Shown piece by piece: positions 42,072 to 54,056 of a DNA stretch of 64,000 nucleotides. This stretch comes from Spiroplasma endosymbiont of Atherix ibis (GTDB lineage: Bacteria; Bacillota_I; Bacilli_A; Mycoplasmatales; Mycoplasmataceae), in the NCBI RefSeq assembly GCF_964020005.1, contig NZ_OZ026474.1:62001-126000 (forward strand), written 5' to 3'. The notes under the pieces are model-generated. The model saw nothing but the letters and a program-made list of their open reading frames with translations. It was not told the DNA's origin and made no database searches. A program made the translations under genes and the position numbers. Numbering within the stretch: the first letter of the stretch is position 1; every line of letters starts with the position of its first letter.

Positions 42072-44229
42072 AGATAGTATCAAAAGTCTTTCTGGAACAA
42101 ATGAATCTGATGAATATATAAAATTGAATGCTAGAGCAAAATTATTTGTTCCAGGGCAAGATAACTTTAAACTAGATATTCAAGCAGCAGAATTGTATAT
42201 GAAAGAGCATATTGAACCTAATATGATGAAATTTTCATCAGTGAAAGAAAGAATAGAATATTTAGTAAAAAATAAATACTATGATGAAAAAGTTATTGAA
42301 AAGTATTCAATAAAAGAAATTGAAGATTTAACAGATTATGCATACTCATTTAACTTTAAATTTCCAAGTTTTATGGGAGCATTAAAATTCTTTAATGCTT
42401 ATGGATTAAAATCATTTGATGGAAAAAAATATTTAGAAAACTATGAAGATAGAGTAGTTTTAAATTCTTTATTTTTAGCTGGTGGTGATTTTCAAAAAGC
42501 TAAAAATATTTTAAAACAAATAATTATGGGAAGATTTCAACCAGCAACACCAACATTTTTAAATGCAGGTAAAAAGCAAAGAGGAGAGTATGTATCTTGT
42601 TACTTATTAAGAGTAGAAGATAATATGGAATCAATTGCTAGAGCAGTTACCACTTCATTACAATTATCAAAAAGAGGTGGTGGGGTTGCTTTATGTTTAA
42701 CTAATCTAAGAGAATTTGGAGCACCAATTAAAAATATTGAAAATCAAGCAACAGGTGTTATTCCAGTAATGAAAATTTTAGAGGATTCATTTTCATATGC
42801 AAATCAATTAGGACAAAGACAAGGAGCTGGAGCAGTTTACTTAAATGTTCATCACCCTGACATTATGTCTTTCTTAGATACAAAACGTGAAAATGCTGAT
42901 GAAAAAATTAGAATTAAATCATTGTCATTGGGAGTAGTTATTCCAGATATTACTTTTGAATTAGCAAAAGAAAATAAGGAAATGGCTTTATTTAGTCCTT
43001 ATGATATTGAAAGAGTTTATAAAAAACCATTTTCAGATATTTCTGTAACAGAAGAATATGAAAATATGTTAAAAAACTCAGAAATAAAAAAAACTTATAT
43101 TAATGCAAGAAAATTGTTTCAAACAATTGCTGAATTACATTTTGAAAGTGGATATCCTTATTTATTATTTGATGATACTGTAAATAATAATAATGCTCAT
43201 CCAGTAGCTGGAAGAATTGTTATGAGTAATTTATGTAGTGAAATTGTTCAAGTTTCTACACCAAGTGAATTTAATTCTGATTTATCTTTTTCAAAAGTTG
43301 GTGAAGATATATGTTGTAATTTAGGAAGTATGAATATTGCAAAAACAATGGAAAGTGGAGAAGAATTTTCAGAAGTAATTTATAACTCAATTCTTGCTTT
43401 AGATCATGTTTCAAGAAATAGTGATTTATCAAGTGCTCAATCAATTGAAAATGGAAATAAAAATAATCATGCATTAGGTTTAGGAGCTATGAATTTACAT
43501 GGATTTTTAGCAACAAATCATATTTATTATAATTCTCCAGAAGCAATTGATTTTACAAATATTTTCTTTTATACAATGGCTTTTCATGCTTTTAAAGCCT
43601 CTAATAAATTAGCAAAAGAATTTGGTTCATTTTCAGGATTTAAAATTTCTAAATTTGCTGATGGCTCATACTTTGAAAAATATACAAAATGTGAAAAAAA
43701 TAAGTGAATTCCAGAATCAAATACAGTCAAAAAAATATTTGAAAAATATAATGTTACAATTCCAAGTCAAGAAGATTGAATTTCTTTATCAAAAGAAATT
43801 CAATCTTCAGGATTAGCGAATTCGCACTTAATGGCTGTTGCTCCAACTGGATCAATTAGTTACTTATCTTCATGTACACCAAGTTTACAACCTGTAGTTG
43901 CACCAGTTGAAGTAAGAAAAGAGGGAAAACTTGGAAGAGTTTATGTACCTGCATATAAAATTGATTTTGATAATATGGGTTACTATTCATTAGGAGCATA
44001 TGAAGTTGGACCAAATCCAATTATTGATATTGCAGCTGCAGCTCAACAACATGTTGATCAAGCAATATCATTAACATTATTTATGACAGATCAAGTAACA
44101 ACAAGAGATTTAAATAAAGCATATATTAGAGCTTTTAAAAAAGGATGTGCTTCAATTTATTATGTTAGAGTTCGTCAAGAAGTACTTGAAAATAGTGAAA
44201 ATTATGAATGTGATGCTTGTGTTATATAA
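42064..44229 (+). CDS. nrdE: Ribonucleoside-diphosphate reductase large subunit (class Ib type)
   Basis: NrdE reduces ribonucleoside diphosphates. The 721-residue protein has [22 protein letters not shown] with the first catalytic Cys, the loop [29 protein letters not shown] with the radical Cys and asparagine context, [12 protein letters not shown], and the C-terminal redox pair CDACVI, which is re-reduced by thioredoxin or NrdH. No N-terminal ATP cone is seen, as expected for NrdE. Its neighbours NrdF and NrdI complete the system; trxB at 7943 can supply reducing power. Confidence 0.97.
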
Positions 44230-44260
44230 AATAAAAACTATAAAGGTTTTTTATTTTTTT
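44228..44260 (+). terminator. Terminator after nrdE
   Basis: AAAATAAAAAC (44228-44238) pairs with GTTTTTTATTTT (44246-44257) with one bulge and then a T-run, just after the nrdE stop. Confidence 0.6.
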
Positions 44261-44306
44261 TTCATAAAATATTTGTAATGTATAATAATTTTTAAAGGAG
44301 AAAGTT

Positions 44307-45053
44307 ATGATAGAGATAAAAAATATATCCAGAAAATTAGGAAATTTTGGATTAGAAAATGTTAGTTTTAATATTGAAAAAGGTGCTGTAGTAGCATTTG
44401 TTGGAGATAACGGTGCTGGTAAAACTACAACTATTAAAGCACTTTTTGGAGAATTAAAAATAGATAGTGGAGAAATATTAATTGATGGAGAAGACTTATT
44501 TAAAAATAACAATTTATCTAAGGTAGCCTTTTTTCCTGATTCAAATAATGTTCCACTAGATATTAGAGTACATGAATATTTACATTATATTTGTGCAGCA
44601 AATAATATGAATAAAAAAAGAACAGAATTAAGTATTGATAATGTTTATAGATTATTGGAACTTAGACCTTATAAAGATAAAAAAATTAAAGAATTGTCTT
44701 CTGGTTGAAAAAAGAAAGCTATAATGGCAAGTGTTTTAGTTAGATCACCAGAATATATAATTTTTGATGAACCAACAGCTAATGTTGATGTTGAATCTAA
44801 ATTATATTTTATAGATATTTTTAAATTACTTTCTAAAGTTGGTATAACAATTTTGATTACTAGTCATATTATTGAAGAACTTCAAGAGTTAGCAAATTAT
44901 TTAGTTTTAATTAAAAAAGGACAAATAGTTTATTCAAATAATTTTGATAAAAAGAAGGAGCACATTATGGATGTTTATAAAAGACATATGAATGAACCAA
45001 TTAAATATTTATATATTTTAAGAGATTTATATAATAAAAAGGATAATGAATAA
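44307..45053 (+). CDS. ABC transporter ATP-binding protein (ABC-2/exporter type), copy 1
   Basis: This 248-residue ATPase is intact, with Walker A GDNGAGKTTT (about residue 32), signature KELSSGWKKKAIMASVL and Walker B YIIFDEPTANVDVES. The short form without an extra domain fits drug- or bacteriocin-type exporters. GGAG precedes the ATG. Its partner permease follows with a TAATG overlap but is broken, so this ATPase may be an orphan. It is highly similar to the truncated copy at 47.1 kb. Confidence 0.93.
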
Positions 45054-47057
45054 TGGAAAAACTAATAAAAAATAATAAAATAAAAAAACATTATAAATCA
45101 AAAGAGTTTAAAAATTTTACTTTACTTTATTTAATTAATTTAAAATTAAGTCTTAAAAACGCAGGATCAGTTATTAGTGGATTTATTTTTTCATTAACAA
45201 CAATTATTTTTTTTATAGTTGAATATACAAAAGTTATTGAAGTTTCTTCATTAAGTAATTATGGAGTTTATAAATATTTAACATTTTTACTTGGAGGAAT
45301 GACTTTAATTTTTCATATACTTTTAAACTCTTTATATTTATTTAAAAAACAAGTAAAAGATGGTATATCTTCAATTGAATTAAGAGCAGGTTATAAAACT
45401 TGAAAGTCTTACTTAATTAGAGTGCTTATTATTTTTACAGTTGCAACTATTTATATAACAACAACATTAGTAGTTGCTTTAATTTTAAATTTTTCTAGTT
45501 TAAGTAATACTACATTTTTCTTGAATTTACATTATTCACAAGTTTTCTTTTTCTACTTTTTAGCATATTTTTCAACAATAGTATTATCTACTATTATGGT
45601 ATTTTTTAAAACTTCATTATCTACAGCATTTGGTATGTTGTTTATGGTAGTACTTACAATGTCTCCAATGTTTGCATCATTTAAATATATGTTGACAGGT
45701 GATAGTACTATAGAAAATTACAAAGCAAATATCAAAATGATCGGTGCACAAGATTTTTACAATACTACAAAATCAAATCAAGAATGATTCAACGATAATG
45801 ATGGTAATAATAATTCTAAATCTTTAAAAGGAATTAATTTATATTTAAAAGAGGTTCTAGAACCTTTAAAAGTATATGAAGAAACACAAAGCAATTAATC
45901 AGGTAAATATAATAGTAAAATAGTTCCTAGTGAATTGCTTCCAAGTTGAAACTTAAAAAAATGAATTTATTAGTAATGAAAAATATGATTATGATAAAGC
46001 AATTAATATAGTTATGAGAAATATGGCTTTTGGTCAAGTTTATTATAATTATGATATGTTTAAAAAGAACAGTAAGCAAAATTTAAAAGAAGTAACAAAT
46101 AATTATTTATTAGAAACTACTCCAATATGAAATTTATTAAAGGATATAAATCAAAGTGTATTGGATAATCAAAATAGTATAAAAGATAATAATTCAAATT
46201 TAATTCCTTCTATTTTTGTTAAAAACTTAAATTCATATTATGGGAAAAGTATTAATACAGTAGATATGAATATAAATAACTTTATAAAGGAAATATCTTT
46301 AAAACTTCCTCAATATTCAACAGTATTTAATTTTATAAATAATTATTATAATAAATATAAAACAATTATTATTTCTGAAAGCAAAAGTATTGGTAAAGCT
46401 TTTAATTCAAAAGAAGCTATATACCATGGAATAATGGATACTCCTTTAGCGTATGAACTTGATAAACATAATAAAAATAAAATACATTTTTACTCTTGAA
46501 AGAAATTTTATGAATCTGAAAATCAAACTCAAAATAATAGTCCAAATGATTATTTTTGTTTCTTAACTTTAAATGGTAGTGATAAAAAACCTATATCAGT
46601 TTATGATACAAATTAAGAAAATATACAAAGCAATAATAATATGGCTGAAGTTTATAAAAAATTTCCTGAATTAACAATTATTAATCAATTAATAATTAAT
46701 TTATGAAGAGATTCAATGGAATTTAGTATCGGAGACTCTATTGAAGAAAGTTTATACAATTATCATGATTCTACTGTTAAATCAAATACTTTAAAAACAG
46801 ATTTATTTAGACACTTTGCAGCAATGTCATCAGGATTATTTTCACAAGTATTGTTAAATGATTCATATAATACTGAAAGTACAATATTTTATCAAGGTCA
46901 ATTTTTAAATATTTCAAATATATTTGATTTTGAGAACTACAATTCAGAAAATAAAACTCCTGGATCACAAATGGAACCAGTATATGAAAAAGTTCAAATT
47001 AAAAAAAGAGTTGTATTTATGATACCTTTAGCATATGCAATGTACTTTATACTAATA
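45053..47057 (+). pseudogene. Broken ABC permease with large extracellular domain, copy 1
   Basis: From ATG 45053 a membrane domain of about six helices (KNFTLLYLINLKLSL onward) is open for 281 residues and then meets TAA (45896-45898). The same frame resumes (SGKYNSKIVPSELLPSWN), then shifts frame in an A-run at about 45954-45960, continues as a long hydrophilic domain (NEKYDYDKAINIVMRN...) with another TAA at 46614, and ends with the last helix AYAMYFILIIPLA. At that point the reading frame runs directly into the middle of an ABC ATPase. Both nonsense codons and the frameshift indicate loss of function of the full-length protein. Confidence 0.85.
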
Positions 47058-47732
47058 ATTCCATTAGCATTTGTTGGAGATAATGGTGCTGGTAAAACTA
47101 CAACTATTAAAGCTCTTTTTGGATAACTTAAATTAGAACAAGGCGAAATATTAATGGATGGAAAAAGTATTTTTGAAGAAGAAAATCTTCAAAGAATTGC
47201 TTTTTTTCCTGATTCAAATAGTGTCCCTTTAAATATGAAACTTAAAGATTATGTAGCATATATTTGTGCTGTTAACAGTATTCCTAAAAAAGAAGCTAAG
47301 GAAAGAGCAAATAAAATATTTAAGATGTTATCTTTAGAACCATATATTAATAAAAAAATTAAAAGTTTAAGTGCAGGTTGAAAAAAAAGAGCTATAATGG
47401 CAAGTGTTTTGGTAAGAACTCCTGAATATATAGTATTTGATGAACCAACAGCTAATGTTGACGTAGAAGCAAAATTGTCATTTATGAATATTCTTCATGA
47501 ATTATCAAATATAGGAGTTACAATTTTAATTACAAGTCATATTCTTGAAGAACTTCAAGAAGTTGCAAATTATGTAGTTTTTATTCGTGATGGAGAGGTA
47601 GTTTTAGAAAAAGATTTTGATAATAAAAAAGAATTAATATCGCAACTTTATAAAGATGTAATGGCAGAAAAAAATAATGGTGAAAAACTTTTAAAAGAAA
47701 TTTACAGTTTAAATGAAGGGTTGGTGAGTTAA
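47058..47732 (+). pseudogene. ABC ATPase copy 2, N-terminus deleted and fused to permease 1 tail
   Basis: The frame enters from the permease as LAFVGDNGAGKTTTIKALFG, followed by TAA (47124-47126) where copy 1 has GAA (Glu), then LKLEQGEILMDG. It continues intact through signature SLSAGWKKRAIMASVL and Walker B YIVFDEPTANVDVEA to the stop at 47730. About 30 N-terminal residues and any start are missing. The TAGCATTTGTTGG segment at the joint also occurs in copy 1, which suggests a deletion through short homology. Even the remaining part is interrupted, so it is almost certainly inactive unless translation restarts at ATG 47154. Confidence 0.85.
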
Positions 47733-47733
47733 T

Positions 47734-49459
47734 ATGGAAAAAACAACATTAAATTTAGTTAAGCTTAAGAAACCTAAAAAGGAAAATAAATTTAATGGTT
47801 TTAAAACTTTATATTTAATTAATTTAAAGAGATTAATTAGAAATAAGGGTATATTAGCTACTTCAATTATGTCAATAATAATTACATTAATTTTTTCATG
47901 AGTTACTGCTGGTACTGCAAAAAATCCATATACTATTATGTCTTTTGGATTAATAATGTTATCTATTGGATATATTATTCAAGTATTTTTCTTTATATTA
48001 TTTATGATAATTATGTCAACAGAACTTATTAAAAAACAAATGCTAGATGGTATTCAAAATATTGAGACTAGATCTGGAATGAAATTTAAGTCAACTTTCT
48101 TATTGAGATTATTAGTATTTATTACATTTACTGCAGGATTGTGAGGTATAAATACATTAATTACTATCTTAACTTCATCATCAGTTTTATTTAAATTTGA
48201 TTTAATTTTAGGAATAATATTTAGTACATGTATTTTTTATTTATTCTTAATATTTTTTGGAACACCAATAATATTTTTTATAACTATTATTTGTTCTATT
48301 GCTTGAAGCGTTATGCTAAATATTTTTATTTCTTTAATCTTAGTTTTTTCAGGGATGATATCTTCAATTTCTATATTATTTGATAATGATCAATTGAATA
48401 ACAATAAATTGGTAATGAATTTAAATTTAAAATTAGAAATTGCAAATTCTTTTTATAATACATTTAAAGATGATGAAAATATAAATTTTGTTTTTAATGA
48501 TTTAGATCAAAATAATAATCAACAATCAAATTTTTCAAAAGCAATTAATGACAATGGGTCATTAAAAACAAAAAAAATTAATGTAACAGATTTTTATTAT
48601 TACAATTTAGTTTCTAAAAAAAATATAGTTGAAGCAAAAGATATTTCAATATTAGAAAAATCTTTATATGGGGGAAAACCAAATTTAAAATATTCATATG
48701 ATAATGAAAATTTAGCATTTGCACCTAAAAATGTATTAAGTGGAACAGAAATATTTGAAAAAATATTAAATCCTATTTATCAGGAAATTTTAAATGGTAT
48801 GAAACCTAATAATAAACCTCCTGTTTCAAAACCTGGTTATATGGGTGGTTTTATAAATAAAAATGATAATTCACAAGAATTTCATGATTTAACTCCTTTA
48901 TCTAAATGATTATCAAAACAATTTTGAAGAAGAAATAAATAAAACAGTAAATATAGTTTATAAAAGATATCTAGAATTAATGATAATAAATGATATTATT
49001 ACTGAAACTTGATTAAATACAATGATGTCAAAAACTGAACTTTATAGAAGCTCAAGTACTAGTACTATGTTTAAACAAGATGAAGTTTATTCAACTTATC
49101 AACAATGAGTTAATAGCTCTATTTTAAAAAATAATTTAAACATATTTCAACATTTTTCTATAATGTATGGACAATTATTTGGTAAAGCAATGAATAAGGA
49201 TTTAATTTTCTCAAATTCACTTCTATCTTATTCAGGAATAACAACAGGATTTTCAAATTATGAAGATTTAAATAAAGTAGATATTAGAAATCGTAGTGAT
49301 CAAGATCAAAATAAACCCTTAGAACCAATTTTTAAAGATTTAGTATTAAAGAAAAAAATGGGATTTAGTACTTTATTAGATTATTTAATGTATTTATTAA
49401 TAAGTTTTGCAATGATGTATCTTGTTTATTTATTATGATCTAGAAAATCTAAAATTTAG
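47734..49459 (+). pseudogene. ABC permease with large extracellular domain, copy 2, frameshifted
   Basis: Starting at ATG 47734, one base after the ATPase stop, it encodes about 390 residues: six helices (FKTLYLINLKRLIRN to LILVFSGMISSISILF), then a hydrophilic domain rich in Asn. Near 48900-48910 the reading frame shifts by one base: the first frame ends at TAA 48940, while the other continues NNFEEEINKTVNIVYKRY to the last helix FAMMYLVYLLWSRKSKI and TAG 49457. It is a paralogue of permease 1. The frameshift separates the final helix from the protein. Confidence 0.8.
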
Positions 49460-49478
49460 ATATTAGAAAGCTTTTAAT

Positions 49479-49525
49479 AAAATATCCAGCAGTTTTTTAA
49501 AACTGTTGGATATTTTATTTTTTTA
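49479..49525 (+). terminator. Strong terminator after the ABC locus
   Basis: A 17-base stem with one G-T pair (AAAATATCCA-G-CAGTTTT at 49479-49496 with its partner at 49499-49516) is followed by a T-rich run, 20 bases after the permease 2 stop. Confidence 0.85.
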
Positions 49526-49603
49526 TCTATTTTTTATCTTTAGTTTCAATTATTAAAGCTCATAAATTGTGTATAATATATTTGTTTATCAGGAGGAATA
49601 TCA

Positions 49604-51322
49604 ATGTCTAAAAAATTATCAGGAATTGGAGCAAGTAATGGTATATCTTTTGCAAAAGTATATATACTTGATGAAAAACCAATTATTATTTCAAAAGAAT
49701 CAACTAAAAATGTTGATTCAGAATTGTCAATTATAACTTCATCTATAGAGAAAGCAAAGAACGATTTAATAAAATTACAATCTATTGCAAAAGAAAAATT
49801 AGGTGAAGAGAAAGCAGCTATTTTTGAAGCACATGCATCAATTTTAGAAGATCCAGCAATGGAAGAAGAATTTACAAATTTATTAAAAGAAAAAAAATAT
49901 AATGCAGCAAGAGCTATTAAAGAAGTAGCTGACAAATATATTTCAATGTTTGAAGCAATGGATGATGATTATTTTAAAGAAAGAGCTGCAGATGTTAAAG
50001 ATGTAACAGAGAGATTAATTAGATATGTTTTAAATCTACCAGTTGCAGATTTAGCAACAATAAATGAAGAAGTTATTATTGTTGCAGAAGATTTAACACC
50101 ATCACAAACAGCACAATTAAACCCAAAATTTGTAAAGGGTTTTGCATGTAATATTGGGGGAAGAACTAGTCATGCTGCAATTATGGCAAGAAGTTTAGAA
50201 ATTCCAGCAGTTTTAGGATTAAAAACAATTGTACATGATGTAAAAGAAAATGATATTTTGGCACTAAATGGTGAAACTGGAGATGTTGAAATAAATCCTA
50301 AAAATAAAGAAGAGTGAGAGAAACTTGTAGAGAAATTTGTAAAAGAAAAAGTGGAATTACAGAAACTAAAAAATCAACCAACTTTAACTAAAGATGGATT
50401 TGACGGATTTATATTAGAAGGAAACATTGGAAGTCCAAAAGATGTAGCTTCAGTTTTAGAAAATGGTGGAGAAGCAATTGGATTATTCAGAAGTGAGTTC
50501 TTATATATGGATAATGACCATTTTCCAACAGAAGAAGAACAATTTATTTCATACAAAAAAGTTGTTGAAGAAATGAATGGTAAAATTACAGTTATTAGAA
50601 CTTTAGATATTGGTGGAGATAAAAAACTATCATATTTTTCATTCCCAGATGAAATGAATCCTTTTTTAGGATATAGAGCTATTAGATTTACTTTAGATAG
50701 AAAAGATATTTTTAAAGATCAAATTAGAGCTTTATTAAGAGCAAGTGCATTTGGACCAGTAGGAATTATGTTTCCAATGATTGCAACAGTTGATGAATTT
50801 TTAGCAGCAAAGAAATTTACATTGGATTGTAAAGCTGAATTAGAAAAAGAAGGTCAAAAAATTGGAACAGATTTAGAAATAGGTATGATGGTTGAAATAC
50901 CTGCAGCTGCAGTTAATGCAGAAAATTTTGCAAAAAATGCTGATTTCTTTTCAGTGGGAACAAATGATTTAATTCAATATACAATGGCTGCAGATAGAAT
51001 GAGTGAAAATGTAACTTACTTATATCAACCATATAATCCTTCAATTTTAAGATTATTAAAAATGACAATTGATGGAGCACACAAATATGGAAAATGAGCT
51101 GGAATGTGTGGAGAAATGGCAGGAGAGCCAGATGCAATTCCATTATTAATGGGATTAGGTCTTGATGCCTATTCAATGTCAGCTACAAGTATTTTAAAAG
51201 CAAGAAGCATTATGTCAAAACTTACTTTAAAAGAAACACAACAATTAGCTAATAAAGCACTTGAATGTGAAACTTCAGATCAAGTATTAAAATTAGTTAA
51301 AGATTTAATGAAAAATAAATAA
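49604..51322 (+). CDS. ptsI: PTS enzyme I (phosphoenolpyruvate-protein phosphotransferase)
   Basis: Enzyme I takes phosphate from PEP and passes it to HPr. The 572-residue length is standard. The swivel-domain active His lies in [19 protein letters not shown]; the PEP-binding domain includes [48 protein letters not shown] and the catalytic Cys in [17 protein letters not shown] precedes the ATG by 8 bases. TGA at 50315 and 51095 are Trp. It lies in a PTS cluster with crr, separated by tag. Confidence 0.97.
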
Positions 51323-51327
51323 TTATT

Positions 51328-51346
51328 AGCCTTTAGGCTTTTTTTA
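51328..51346 (+). terminator. Terminator after ptsI
   Basis: The stem AGCC / GGCT (51328-51331 with 51336-51339) has a TTTA loop and a 7-base T-run, 6 bases after the ptsI stop. Confidence 0.75.
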
Positions 51347-51376
51347 TTTGAACAAATTTTAAAAAGGAAAAAATAA

Positions 51377-51937
51377 ATGAAAAATAAAAGATGTGATTGA
51401 AAAAGTCAAAATAAAGAGTTAATTAAATACCATGATAATGAATGAGCAAAAATTATACATAATGATAAAATTCTTTTTGAAAATCTTATATTAGAAACTA
51501 TGCAAGCAGGATTGAGTTGATTAACAATTCTTTTAAAAAGAGAGGAATTTAGAAAAGCTTTTGATGATTTTAATTATAATTTAATTGTAAATTGAAATCA
51601 AAATAAAATAGAAGAATTATTAACAAATAAAAATATTATAAGAAATAGGTTAAAAATAGAATCAGTTTTATCAAACTCTCAAAATTTTATAAAAATTCAA
51701 AAAGAATTTGGAACATTTGACAAATATATTTGAAATTTTGTTCAATATCAACAAATAGTAAATAAATGAGATGAAATGTCCCAAATACCTTCTCAAAGTG
51801 AGCTTTCCCTTAAAATCTCTAAAGATTTAAAGAAGCGAGGTTTTAAATTTTTGGGTGCTGTAACTGTATATTCGTTTTTACAAGCTATTGGAATTATAAA
51901 TGATCATATAAATGATTGTTTTGTTAAATATTTATAA
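51377..51937 (+). CDS. tag: DNA-3-methyladenine glycosylase I
   Basis: Tag removes 3-methyladenine from DNA. The 186-residue protein begins RCDWKSQNKELIKYHDNEWA, matching the RCxW...YHDxEWG start with its zinc-binding Cys, and has LETMQAGLSWLTILLKREEFRKAF, the catalytic Glu/Trp region, and the end GFKFLGAVTVYSFLQAIGIINDH with the zinc-binding His/Cys (NDHINDC). Many of its Trp codons are TGA. AAGGAAA precedes the ATG. It lies between ptsI and crr without a functional link. Confidence 0.93.
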
Positions 51938-51995
51938 TTTAAAAAGTGAAGAAATCAAGTTTTTATTGTAAAATTAGTTTTGAGGAGAAGTTAAT

Positions 51996-52472
51996 ATGGG
52001 ATTATTTACAAAAAATAAAAGTTTAGATGTATTTGCACCAGTAGATGGTGAAATAATAGATCTTTCAAAAGTTGAAGATGAAGTTTTTTCAGAAAAAATG
52101 TTAGGGGATGGATTAGCTTTTATTCCTGAAAATGGAGAGTTTGTAGCACCGATAGATGGTAAATTAGTAACAGTTTTTCCAAGTGGTCATGCTTATGGAA
52201 TAGTAAATTCAAATGGAGTTGAAATTTTATTACACATTGGTTTAGATACAGTTTCATTAAATGGAGAGGGATTTGATATAAAAGTAAAACAAGGTCAAAG
52301 TATTAAAAAAGGTGACTTATTAGTAAATGTTGATGTTAAAAGTGTAGCTGCTAAAGTTCCTTCAATGCATACACCATTAATTTTTACAGTTGATTCAATG
52401 AGTGGAAAAAGTTTTGATATTCTTAAAACTGGAAAAGTTAAAAAAGGTGACTTAGTAGCTCAAGTAAAGTAG
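51996..52472 (+). CDS. crr: PTS glucose-type IIA component
   Basis: IIA-Glc accepts phosphate from HPr and passes it to IIB of a sugar permease. The 158-residue protein starts LDVFAPVDGEIIDLSKVEDEVF and carries the paired histidines in FPSGHAYGIV and ILLHIGLDTV, the latter being the phosphorylated one. The IIB and IIC parts are not in this window. GAGGAGA precedes the ATG by 8 bases. It is the last gene before the IS-rich tract. Confidence 0.96.
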   Translation: MGLFTKNKSLDVFAPVDGEIIDLSKVEDEVFSEKMLGDGLAFIPENGEFVAPIDGKLVTVFPSGHAYGIVNSNGVEILLHIGLDTVSLNGEGFDIKVKQGQSIKKGDLLVNVDVKSVAAKVPSMHTPLIFTVDSMSGKSFDILKTGKVKKGDLVAQVK

Positions 52473-52490
52473 AAATAAGTATAAAGTGAG

Positions 52491-52516
52491 TAGGCATATT
52501 TATGCCTATTTTTTTT
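52491..52516 (+). terminator. Terminator after crr, at the edge of IS-B copy 1
   Basis: TAGGCATA/TATGCCTA (52491-52498 with 52501-52508) is followed by eight T. The same TAGGCAT occurs near the other end of the adjacent IS (around 53714), so this hairpin may be formed by the IS terminus. Confidence 0.65.
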
Positions 52517-52518
52517 AT

Positions 52519-53440
52519 TTATATAGTTATTGTGCCATAAAAGACATCTTTATTTTTTCATTCTATATTTAAAAAACTATTTTGAGATTTTTTTGAGTTA
52601 TATCATTTATCTCATTCAATAACATCAGTTATATAATGTTAAAGTGATTCATATTTTTTATTATGAATTGTTCCTTTTTTAAGTAAAGAGTGATAACTTT
52701 CAATAACAATGTTATCTGCATATGTTTTTTTTCGCTCCCATTGATATAATTAAATTGTTCAAATCACAAACAGTTTTTCACGTTTTGCTTGTGTATTGAA
52801 CTCCGTGATCTGAGTGAATAATTATTCCACTCGGATCTTTTATTTTTTTAATAACATTAATTGCTCTTTTTAAAGTAGCAATTACAAATTTTGCAGACAT
52901 TTTATAAGAAATATCTGATGAAATAACTTCTTTTGTGAATCCATCGATTATTGTTGATTTATAAGCTTTCTTTCCTTTTCAAATTAAATAAGTAATATCT
53001 GTATATAAAATTTTGTATTTTTCTTTGACAGCACTATATTTTCTTTGAACAAGATCTGGATATTCTACATTTGAATTTTGTAGTTTTCTTTTATTTGCTT
53101 TTTTTAATTGATTTTTAGCAAATCTAGCTATAATTTTATTTTCTCGCATTACTTTTCGAATTATATATGTTGAATATTTATGAGATAGTTATTTTGAAAC
53201 TTGCCTATATCCAAATTGCTTTCTATTATCATTAAATACTTTTAAAATATCGTATTTTATATAATCAAATTTATTTTTTTTATCTATGAAAAAATGATTT
53301 TTATATTTATCTCAATAGGATTTTTTAAAATTTAGTAACTCGAGTAGTTCCTTAATTGTTGTTTTATAATCTCTTGATTTAATAAAATTTATTTTTTCCT
53401 CTTTAGACATGTAGTTTCTCATGAGGTTAAAGACTTTTTT
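52519..53440 (-). pseudogene. IS-B copy 1 transposase orfB, inactivated
   Basis: The frame is entered by -1 shift at A6G (53434-53440) and reads KVFNLMRNYMSKEEKINF, then an IS3-type HTH_21 region and the DDE core: ILYTDITYLIW (first Asp), HSDHGVQYTS (second Asp), and IVIESYHSLLKK (Glu). It is broken by TAA 53189-53191, where copy 2 has GAA, by an extra base in the T8 run at 52725-52732, and by TAA 52639-52641. The stop is at 52519. Confidence 0.85.
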
Positions 53441-53673
53441 AAGGATTCATATTTCTCCTTCAAATTTTCTAATTCTGATTTATCTTCTTTAGATTTTGTA
53501 TTAATGCATAAATTATTATCTGTTCTATAGATTGATTGTCAGGTTCCAATTGTTCCCATTGGCACTTTATATTTTTTATAAGCTTTTGTTACACCGTTTT
53601 CATTTGCATAAAGTATTACATTTACTTTAAATTCTTCACTATATTTACTAAATTTTTGACCAAGTTTTGCCAT
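53389..53673 (-). CDS. IS-B copy 1 transposase orfA
   Basis: This 94-residue helix-turn-helix protein begins MAKLGQKFSKYSEEFKVNVI and has a C-terminal coiled coil (KEDKSELENLKEKYESLKK). It is intact and ends at TAA 53389. The A6G motif near its end normally lets ribosomes enter orfB. TCTTCC-rich sequence upstream gives GGAAGAAA as the ribosome-binding site. Confidence 0.8.
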
Positions 53674-53742
53674 ATTTTTTTCTTCCTTTTAAATATTTTA
53701 AATAAATTTTAATGCCTACTTTTTTCAACTCAGTCTAGAATG

Positions 53743-54056
53743 AAGGTTCCCCCTATAGAGGGAACGTTTTTTTTTATCATTTTTTATTTATTCTAATTCT
53801 ATCATTATTATAAAAATCTAATCATGCTCATGCTATTTTTAAGCATTGATTGATGTTTTCAATATGACATGTTCTTATAGTTTCATCTTTTAAACGACTA
53901 TGAAAACTTTCATGCTTGCCATTATGATGAGGTGTTCCTGGTTTTGAATAACTTCTAATGATTTGCAAATCATTACATAAATTTATGTAGTTTTCAGAAG
54001 TATATTGATTTCCATTATCTGAATGTAATAATATTGGACCTAAATATTTTTTATTT
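53743..54056 (-). mobile_element. IS3-type element A, 3'-terminal fragment
   Basis: The fragment begins with the terminal repeat AAGGTTCCCCC at 53743 and carries only the last 85 or so codons of the transposase, nearly identical to the full copy at 58842-60083. It is cut at about 54056, where the sequence changes to a YgjP-like gene. It lies 5 bases from the end of IS-B copy 1. Confidence 0.85.

Larger units (their letters stand above)
52488..53737 (-). mobile_element. IS3-type element B, copy 1, degenerate
   Basis: It spans from about the TGAGTAGGCATA at 52488 to the end shared with copy 2 at 53737 (both copies end ACTCAGTCTA). It encodes orfA and a broken orfB on the minus strand. It is 94% or more identical by eye to copy 2 at 60089-61016 over their common part. 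Its orfB has two in-frame TAA codons and one frameshift, so it is not autonomous. Confidence 0.8.

Noticed and set aside
43271-43474. Minus-strand frame inside nrdE
   Set aside because: Repetitive His/Leu/Phe composition typical of antisense AT-rich sequence; nrdE is clearly coding there.
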